Part shown: positions 1 through 5,758 of the stretch, piece by piece
How the letters are laid out: every line of letters begins with the position of its first letter
Numbering within the stretch: position 1 is the first letter of the stretch
NCBI GenBank assembly: GCA_031267455.1
Contig: JAIRZC010000035.1
Coordinates: 1 to 5,758, forward strand
Direction of reading: 5' to 3'
Length of the DNA stretch: 5,758 nucleotides
Source: Accumulibacter sp.
GTDB lineage: Bacteria > Pseudomonadota > Gammaproteobacteria > Burkholderiales > Rhodocyclaceae
Notes under the pieces: generated by a model
What the model saw: the letters and a program-made list of their open reading frames with translations, nothing else
The model's database searches: none
Told to the model about the DNA's origin: nothing
Translations under genes and position numbers: made by a program

Positions 1-1888
<1,888 letters not shown>

Positions 1889-1908
1889 GACGCGCGGGGC
1901 GTCCTTTC

Positions 1909-1938
1909 GGGGCAGCGCGGTTTTTGAAACCGCCCCCC
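1909..1938 (+). promoter_or_regulatory. GC-rich hairpin between eno and ftsB, possible weak attenuator
   Basis: GCGGTTT (1917-1923) and AAACCGC (1927-1933) form a perfect 7-bp stem with a 3-base TTG loop. The stem can extend through GGGG (1909-1912) pairing with CCCC (1934-1937), across a one-sided CAGC bulge. Only three T's follow, at 1939-1941, so it is not a textbook intrinsic terminator. It lies in the 77-bp gap after the highly expressed eno and could lower read-through into ftsB or protect the eno mRNA end. The structure is seen directly; any function is inferred. Confidence 0.35.
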
Positions 1939-1965
1939 TTTGCGCACTGATTTCGGAGCGGGCCG

Positions 1966-2283
1966 ATGCGCTGGCTTTCCGTCGCGCTGATCCTGTTGCT
2001 GATCGCGTTGCAATATCCGCTATGGGTCGGAAAAGGCAGTTGGCTGCGCGTGTGGGACGTGGACAGGCAGCTCCAGCAACAGAGGGAAGCCAACCGAAAG
2101 CTTGAAATTCGCAACACCGGGATGGAAGCCGAAGTGCGGGACCTCAAGGAAGGTTATGATGCGATCGAGGAACGCGCGCGTTACGAGCTTGGCATGATTC
2201 GCAAAGACGAAGTCTTCGTTCAGATTCCCGAAAAGGCCACTGGAACACTGAACGCCGGGGAAAGTGAAAACACGGATAAATAA
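1966..2283 (+). CDS. ftsB: cell division protein FtsB
   Basis: FtsB is a small bitopic inner-membrane protein that joins FtsL and FtsQ in the divisome and helps activate septal peptidoglycan synthesis by FtsWI. This 105-aa protein has the expected layout: a very short cytoplasmic end, one membrane helix at about residues 4-20 ending in LQYPLW, the following VGKGSW, then a periplasmic coiled coil at about 31-70 rich in Q, E, R and N ([16 protein letters not shown]). The conserved C-terminal block [10 protein letters not shown] (68-77) and KDEVFVQIP follow. E. coli FtsB has the same order of motifs (LQYSLWFGKN, EERARNELSM) and a similar length. The ATG at 1966 has GGAG at 1955-1958, seven bases upstream, and no better start is seen. 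Its position directly after eno is the conserved beta/gammaproteobacterial arrangement. The last 15 residues or so are polar and not conserved in my recollection of the family. Confidence 0.95.
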   Translation: MRWLSVALILLLIALQYPLWVGKGSWLRVWDVDRQLQQQREANRKLEIRNTGMEAEVRDLKEGYDAIEERARYELGMIRKDEVFVQIPEKATGTLNAGESENTDK

Positions 2284-2294
2284 AGTCCGCGCGA

Positions 2295-2984
2295 TCATCT
2301 TCCGATTTCGATCTGTCCCGAAACGACGACGTTGATGCGCGTTTCACCCGCCTCGATCGGCGCGGACGATTTGTGCGAGAGGGCCGAATTCGTGGCGCGC
2401 GGCCTTGAAGAAAGCTGGTTCTGGGTATTTACCTGCATCCTTGCGATGCGGTAGGGTTTCCCAAATGTGTCCGCGACGAGCTTCGCGCGTTTTTTGAACG
2501 CCGCGATGCCTTCGAGAATGGCCGTGTTCTCGGCCTTTTCACGATTTTTCGGCCCCGGATATTGTTCGATCCTCGAAATCCCGATCGAGGGCGGCAACTT
2601 TCCGAGCAGTTCGGACAGTTGCGCGACATCCGGGGATTCGAGAAACAGTTCCGAACTCATCGTCCATGATTTGATTTTTCCATCCGAAAAATTCGGGATA
2701 CTGGACGTGTTGCCGTTTCGCGCCTCAATGGAGGCACAGGCGGCGACCACCATGATCGTTTCCGCGATGCCCGCGTCGATCCTGGGAGCGATATCTTCCG
2801 GCGTCTTGCCGGCATCCGCCGCGACGACGACCGCCCGGAACCGATCGTTGGCGGCGTAAGCTTCCGCCGTGACCGAAATATCGACCCTCGATAAGCGTGC
2901 CGCCGGCTTCGCGGGAGCGGCGCCCGCCCACGGGGAAATTAGCGTTGAAAAAAGCGCGGCAATGCAAAAGACGAAAACTCTCAT
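2295..2984 (-). CDS. SIMPL (DUF541) domain protein, secreted
   Basis: This 229-aa protein has an N-terminal signal peptide: MRVF, a hydrophobic stretch to about residue 17, and a likely cleavage after A22 (AGA/AP). It is therefore probably periplasmic or envelope-attached. The mature part looks like the SIMPL/DUF541 family: an opening beta strand (RVDISVTAEAYA, 33-44), a helical region with a TPEDIAPRIDAGI segment, SWTMSSELFLES (106-117), DVAQLSELLGKLP, an AENTAILEGIAAFKKRAKLVADTFG helix (151-175), and the closing strand INVVVSGQIEI. Molecular function is not established for most members; E. coli YggE has been linked to oxidative stress. The minus-strand start has AGGAG (plus 2990-2994) five bases upstream. 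It converges on ftsB with 11 bp between the stop codons, leaving no room for a separate terminator there. Serine uses TCG in 10 of 22 codons, like eno. The fold assignment is by pattern only. Confidence 0.8.
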   Translation of the reverse strand: MRVFVFCIAALFSTLISPWAGAAPAKPAARLSRVDISVTAEAYAANDRFRAVVVAADAGKTPEDIAPRIDAGIAETIMVVAACASIEARNGNTSSIPNFSDGKIKSWTMSSELFLESPDVAQLSELLGKLPPSIGISRIEQYPGPKNREKAENTAILEGIAAFKKRAKLVADTFGKPYRIARMQVNTQNQLSSRPRATNSALSHKSSAPIEAGETRINVVVSGQIEIGR

Positions 2985-3043
2985 GATGTCTCCTGTCGGA
3001 AAGGGGTTTTTATCGGATCGAAACGATGGGAAAATATATTATT

Positions 3044-3143
3044 CCGGGAGCCTCGGGTAGATGTGCGCGTGAATACTTCCGCGCGGGCATCCGGCAGGGT
3101 GCCTCGGGACCTGTCTCCCTGCCGCGTAACGGCGTCCCTGCGG
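3044..3143. repeat. cluster of inverted repeats with duplicated GCCTCGGG
   Basis: Several stems sit side by side. ATG-T-GCGCG (3061-3069) pairs with CGCGC-GGG-CAT (3080-3090) around a 10-base loop. CGGCAGGG (3092-3099) pairs perfectly with CCCTGCCG (3117-3124) around a 17-base loop. CCGC (3122-3125) can pair with GCGG (3140-3143), competing with the end of the second stem. The octamer GCCTCGGG occurs twice, at 3050-3057 (before the first stem) and at 3101-3108 (inside the loop of the second). Neither strand shows a T tract directly after a stem, so these are not simple terminators. It could be a structured RNA leader of the permease (+) or of the SIMPL gene (-), or a repetitive palindromic element. 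Confidence 0.45.
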
Positions 3144-3249
3144 ACCAAGCAGTGAAAAAAAACCATCACGGGGCATCGAATGAACGAAATCAGAGGTCAA
3201 GCGCGGTTTCCGGGATTATCCACCCTTTGTGTAGTCTCAAAATACGCTT

Positions 3250-3275
3250 GCCGTAGCCGGCGCCCCCGGCTCGGC
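3250..3275. repeat. short GC-rich hairpin upstream of permease
   Basis: GCCG-TA-GCCGG (3250-3260) pairs with CCGGC-T-CGGC (3266-3275) around a CGCCC loop, giving nine base pairs interrupted by a small TA/T internal loop. It ends 55 bases before the permease ATG, so it may lie in the 5' leader or just upstream of the promoter. There is no T tract. Its role is unknown. Confidence 0.35.
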
Positions 3276-3330
3276 GGAAAACGCTTTGCGAAGATAACGC
3301 TCTCGATAAACGCGTGGATGAGGTGAATAT

Positions 3331-4692
3331 ATGACAGAAAAGCCTATCAGGTTCGAAGACGCGCTGGAAAGGATTTTTCTGCTCCGCGCGAAAAACACCA
3401 CGGTCAGAACCGAAATCCTGGCGGGACTGACCACTTTTGTGACCATGGGCTATATTCTTTTCGTCAACCCGAACATCCTGGCCGCTGCGGGCGTCCCCAA
3501 GGACGCTGCCATAGCCGCCACCATCTGGTCGACGGTCTTTTCCACAGCGCTGATGGGCCTTTGGGCCAATTTTCCCATAGCCGTCGCTCCCGGAATGGGC
3601 CTGAACGCATTTTTCGCATACACCGTCGTCCTCGGCATGGGGCTTCCCTGGCAAACGGCGCTGGGCGCGGTTTTCATCTCGGGCATCGCTTTTCTGGCGC
3701 TCACGTTCGGCGGCGTCCGCCAGGCGATCATCCGCGCGGTGCCGGTCAACCTGAAATACGCGATCGGAGTCGGCATAGGCATGTTTATCGCCTTTGTCGG
3801 CTTGCAGGGATCGGGGATTGTCATCGGAAACCCGGCAAGCCTGGTAACGGCAGGGCACGTAGCCTCCCTCCGCTTCGAGCTTGGGCAGCCCGCGCCTCTT
3901 TTGGCTTTGGCCGGCCTTGTGTTCACCGGGGCGCTCATGGCGCGAAACATCAAGTGCGCCCTTCTCCTGGGCATTGCGTTTACGACCTTCCTGGGAATGC
4001 TGTGCGGCGCGACACCCATTCCCGACGGCCTATCCTCCCTCATCAACGCGAATGTGCCGAGACTCTCCGAAACCTTTATGGCGATGGATATCGCGGGCGC
4101 GTGGGAATACGGCATCCTTTCAATCATCTTCACCTTCACCGTCGTCGAACTCTTCGACAATATGGGCACCCTGATCGGATTGGCCCGAAAGGCGCATCTG
4201 ATGAAAGACGACGGCAGCATGGAAAACCTCGACCGTGCCCTGACATCCGACGCCATCGGCACCATGGTGAGCGCCGCGCTGGGCACCTCCACGGTAACCA
4301 GCTATGTGGAAAACGGCGCGGGAATCGCTGCGGGCGGGCGAACCGGCCTGACGGCGCTTGCCGTGGCCGGCTTTTTCGCCATGGCGATCTTCTTTGCTCC
4401 CCTGCTGGAATTTGTCCCCGGATTTGCCACGGCACCCGCCCTGATTCTCGTCGGATCCCTGATGATGTCCGAGGTGGTTTACGTGCGCTTTGACGACATC
4501 ACCGAGGCCCTGCCTGCCTTTTTGACCATCGTCATGATGCCTCTGACCTACAGCATCGCCAACGGGCTGGCCTTCGGCTTTTGTAGTCACGGTTTGTTGA
4601 AGCTCCTTTCTGGAAAAATCGAGGATCTCAACTGGGTAATGGGGCTGATCGGCCTGGCGTTCATGGCCAACTTCGCGCTCCGCTTGGGTTAG
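3331..4692 (+). CDS. NCS2-family purine-base permease (AzgA/GhxP-like)
   Basis: This 453-aa inner-membrane transporter is likely a proton symporter importing hypoxanthine, guanine or adenine for salvage or as a nitrogen source. Length and hydrophobic pattern fit the NCS2 fold (about 14 membrane segments in a 7+7 inverted repeat). Signatures of the AzgA branch are visible: TEILAGLTTFVTMGYILFVNP (27-47), ANFPIAVAPGMGLNAFFAY (79-97), VVELFDNMGTLIG (271-283, with E273 and D276 where the substrate-binding acidic residues are expected) and GTSTVTSYVENGAGIAAGGRTGLTA (318-342, with E327 in the second binding motif). These separate it from the uracil/UraA branch. Exact base specificity cannot be read from the sequence. 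The ATG at 3331 has GAGG at 3320-3323, seven bases upstream. It reads away from the SIMPL gene and is followed after 115 bp by a LuxR-type regulator on the same strand. Serine TCG is only 3 of 20, unlike eno. Confidence 0.93.
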   Translation: MTEKPIRFEDALERIFLLRAKNTTVRTEILAGLTTFVTMGYILFVNPNILAAAGVPKDAAIAATIWSTVFSTALMGLWANFPIAVAPGMGLNAFFAYTVVLGMGLPWQTALGAVFISGIAFLALTFGGVRQAIIRAVPVNLKYAIGVGIGMFIAFVGLQGSGIVIGNPASLVTAGHVASLRFELGQPAPLLALAGLVFTGALMARNIKCALLLGIAFTTFLGMLCGATPIPDGLSSLINANVPRLSETFMAMDIAGAWEYGILSIIFTFTVVELFDNMGTLIGLARKAHLMKDDGSMENLDRALTSDAIGTMVSAALGTSTVTSYVENGAGIAAGGRTGLTALAVAGFFAMAIFFAPLLEFVPGFATAPALILVGSLMMSEVVYVRFDDITEALPAFLTIVMMPLTYSIANGLAFGFCSHGLLKLLSGKIEDLNWVMGLIGLAFMANFALRLG

Positions 4693-4725
4693 GAGCCTGT
4701 CGGGCTTGAATTCATCGCAAAATAC

Positions 4726-4756
4726 TTGTCGCTTGCCCTCCCTTCGAGGGGATAAT
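4726..4756 (+). promoter_or_regulatory. possible sigma-70 promoter for the LuxR-type regulator
   Basis: A good -10-like box GATAAT (4751-4756) lies 51 bases before the regulator ATG. TTGTCG (4726-4731) is a possible -35 box, but the 19-base spacing is long; TTGCCC (4733-4738) is too close at 12. A small stem CCCTC/GAGGG (4736-4740 with 4746-4750) overlaps the spacer and could be an operator or chance. There is no terminator-like T tract after the permease, so read-through from it is also possible. Confidence 0.25.
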
Positions 4757-4757
4757 C

Positions 4758-4777
4758 GTGCGCCGGAGGGGGCGCGC
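4758..4777 (+). repeat. hairpin in the leader of the LuxR-type regulator
   Basis: GTGCGCC (4758-4764) pairs with GGCGCGC (4771-4777) through seven pairs, one a T-G wobble, around a purine-only GGAGGG loop. It lies 18 bases before the true ribosome site GGAGGA (4795-4800). The loop itself resembles a Shine-Dalgarno sequence, but no start codon follows at a suitable distance. It may affect translation or be a by-product of high GC. Confidence 0.25.
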
Positions 4778-4807
4778 AGTCGCCCATTCGCGGGGGAGGA
4801 CTGAAGC

Positions 4808-5758
4808 ATGGCGCGACCGAAACTCGATACTCCGTATTCCTCCGCCCGGCTGCGGGAAAAGCTGAGCGGCGCGTTCACGGCGCGAAGCATGCTCGTGGAA
4901 GCGCCTGCGGGCTACGGCAAAACCACGGCCATACAGGACGGCCTGCGGGCCATGCTGCCCGAGGGCGCCGTCTTTATCCGGCACGTCTGCGCGGAAGAAT
5001 CCCCGCGCGCCGCGTGGCGGCGCTTATGCCAAACCCTGCAAAAAATCGACGTGGAAACGGGAGCCGCGCTCCTGCGCCTGGGGGTGCCCGATGAGGATAC
5101 GGCGGGAGAGGCGGCGGCGTTTCTGCGCGAAATCGAGTGTCCCGTCCCTGTCTGGATGGCGCTGGACGATTTTCACCGAATCGCGCCTCTTGCGCCCGTT
5201 ACCGTCTGGAAAGCCTTTCTCGAACACGATTCACCCCTGCTGCATCTGACATTTATGGCCCGGCCGCTGGCCGAAAGCGTCATGCCCTATGAGAAAGCCG
5301 GTTTCCTGCGTATCACCGAAGACGATTTGCGTCTTACGGAACAGGAAAGCGGGGAATTCTTCGCCGCCGCCGGAGCCAAGCTCACCGTGGAACAAACGCG
5401 GGAACTGCACCGCCGCGCCGAAGGCTGGATCATCGCCCTGTCCCTGCATCTGCGGCATTACCGCAAAAGCGGGGAGTTTGCCCCCGCTTTTGCTTCCGGC
5501 CTGCCCGGCCTCCTGCGCGACGCCGTATGGGACGATCTGGACGAAGCGGGCCGGGATTTTCTCCTGCGTCTTTCTCCCTTTGAAGCCTGGACGGAACGCC
5601 AGGCCGCCTGCTTGTACGATTTGCCGGAACTTCCCGACGAAGCCATCGCGCGTCTGCGGAACAACGCCTTCATCCGCTTTGACCCCGCTTCCGGCCTGTA
5701 CTTTCCGCACAGCGCCTTGCTGGAATTTACACGCGAGGCCCGCAAGACTCTTCCGGAA
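4808..5758 (+). CDS. LuxR-family regulator with MalT-type STAND ATPase, 3'-truncated by window edge
   Basis: This frame stays open for 317 codons to the window end and has no stop here. It looks like the N-terminal part of a MalT-like (LAL/STAND) regulator: an ATP-dependent switch that oligomerises on ligand binding and activates transcription through a C-terminal LuxR HTH. Visible parts are Walker A EAPAGYGKTT (31-40, K38, T39), Walker B VWMALDDFHRI (115-125, D120 and D121), a post-Walker-B strand LTFMARPL (147-154, R152), the LRITEDDLRLTEQESGEFF arm (167-185), AEGWIIALSLHLR (204-216) and a winged-helix-like segment ending NNAFIRFDPASGLYFPHSALLEF. MalT family members are about 900 aa, so the TPR-like sensor and HTH must lie beyond the window. 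The ATG at 4808 has GGAGGA (4795-4800) seven bases upstream. No serine uses TCG (0 of 14), unlike the housekeeping genes to the left. The inducer is unknown; the adjacent purine permease is a possible target, but this is inference. Confidence 0.88.
   Translation, partial: MARPKLDTPYSSARLREKLSGAFTARSMLVEAPAGYGKTTAIQDGLRAMLPEGAVFIRHVCAEESPRAAWRRLCQTLQKIDVETGAALLRLGVPDEDTAGEAAAFLREIECPVPVWMALDDFHRIAPLAPVTVWKAFLEHDSPLLHLTFMARPLAESVMPYEKAGFLRITEDDLRLTEQESGEFFAAAGAKLTVEQTRELHRRAEGWIIALSLHLRHYRKSGEFAPAFASGLPGLLRDAVWDDLDEAGRDFLLRLSPFEAWTERQAACLYDLPELPDEAIARLRNNAFIRFDPASGLYFPHSALLEFTREARKTLPE

Larger units (their letters stand above)
2985..3330. other. 346-bp intergenic region between divergent genes
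   Basis: No convincing gene is seen here. The short open frames on either strand have no recognisable motif or good ribosome site. From left to right it contains: the SIMPL ribosome site (2990-2994); an AT-rich patch at 3031-3043 that, read on the minus strand, offers a TATATT -10-like box (plus 3033-3038) without a matching -35; a GC-rich structured cluster (3044-3143, listed separately); an A8 run at 3155-3162; a small GC hairpin (3250-3275); and the permease ribosome site GAGG (3320-3323). The region must hold the promoters of both the SIMPL gene and the permease, but I could not place a strong sigma-70 box pair for either. No tRNA, IS end or known riboswitch core was recognised. Confidence 0.6.

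Noticed and set aside
3044..3143. Guanidine-I (ykkC), TPP or cobalamin riboswitch in the structured patch
   Set aside because: Short stretches such as ACAGGTCCCGAGG on the minus strand look superficially similar to ykkC, but the other conserved blocks (for example the AAAAGCCCGGGAGA-like segment) are absent.
3155..3162. A8 run as the T tract of a minus-strand intrinsic terminator
   Set aside because: Read on the minus strand, the T8 is not preceded by a hairpin; the bases at 3163-3185 do not form an inverted repeat.
2981..3169. 62-codon open frame on the minus strand overlapping the SIMPL start
   Set aside because: It overlaps the SIMPL start and ribosome site, its protein is arginine-rich without domain features, and nothing supports translation.
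3026..3256. 76-codon open frame on the + strand in the intergenic region
   Set aside because: It has no recognisable motif and no good ribosome site, runs through the inverted-repeat cluster, and its composition looks like translated non-coding DNA.
3275..3290. Sigma-54-like promoter (GG-N10-GC: CGGAAA-N5-TTGCG) before the permease
   Set aside because: Spacing and TTGC fit, but the -24 element lacks the CAC part of TGGCAC, and GG-N10-GC is frequent in GC-rich DNA. No upstream activator site was seen.
3314..3323. GTGGATGAGG, close to the MalT box (GGGGA[T/G]GAGG), upstream of the permease
   Set aside because: It includes the permease ribosome site GAGG and lies only 7-16 bases before the ATG, a poor place for an activator site. 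A single purine-rich match is expected by chance.
4120..4890. 256-codon open frame on the minus strand across the permease end and regulator start
   Set aside because: It is antisense to the conserved permease C-terminus and the regulator Walker A region; the protein is low-complexity and matches no family I know.

Overview
The window looks like chromosome from a betaproteobacterium, probably of the Burkholderiales or a related group. The order kdsA - eno - ftsB on one strand is the conserved arrangement of beta- and gammaproteobacteria. The KdsA fragment ([37 protein letters not shown]) and FtsB ([12 protein letters not shown]) both read like recalled betaproteobacterial versions. This assignment rests on remembered family sequences, not on a search.

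Layout. Positions 1-576 hold the 3' two thirds of kdsA (lipopolysaccharide Kdo synthesis). Complete eno (605-1888, glycolytic enolase) and complete ftsB (1966-2283, division protein) follow on the + strand. A 77-bp gap with a GC-rich hairpin separates eno from ftsB. A secreted SIMPL/DUF541-domain protein (2295-2984, minus strand) converges on ftsB with an 11-bp gap. Positions 2985-3330 form a 346-bp region, without a convincing gene, between divergently read genes. It contains a GC-rich cluster of inverted repeats with a duplicated GCCTCGGG and a run of eight A's. A complete NCS2-family (AzgA/GhxP-like) purine-base permease occupies 3331-4692. After 115 bp comes the N-terminal part of a MalT/LuxR-type STAND ATPase regulator, from 4808 to the window edge, still open and lacking its C-terminal HTH.

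How the genes relate. The left half is core metabolism and cell-envelope or division housekeeping. The right half is a transporter plus a large signal-responsive regulator, which looks more accessory. Serine codon choice supports this split: TCG makes up 15/32 serines in eno and 10/22 in the SIMPL gene, but 3/20 in the permease and 0/14 in the regulator fragment. The regulator may control the permease or genes beyond the window, but nothing here proves it.

I found no RNA gene of a known class, CRISPR array, insertion sequence or phage gene, and no convincing new multi-gene system. The items most worth a second look are the structured intergenic element, the codon-use boundary and the truncated regulator.
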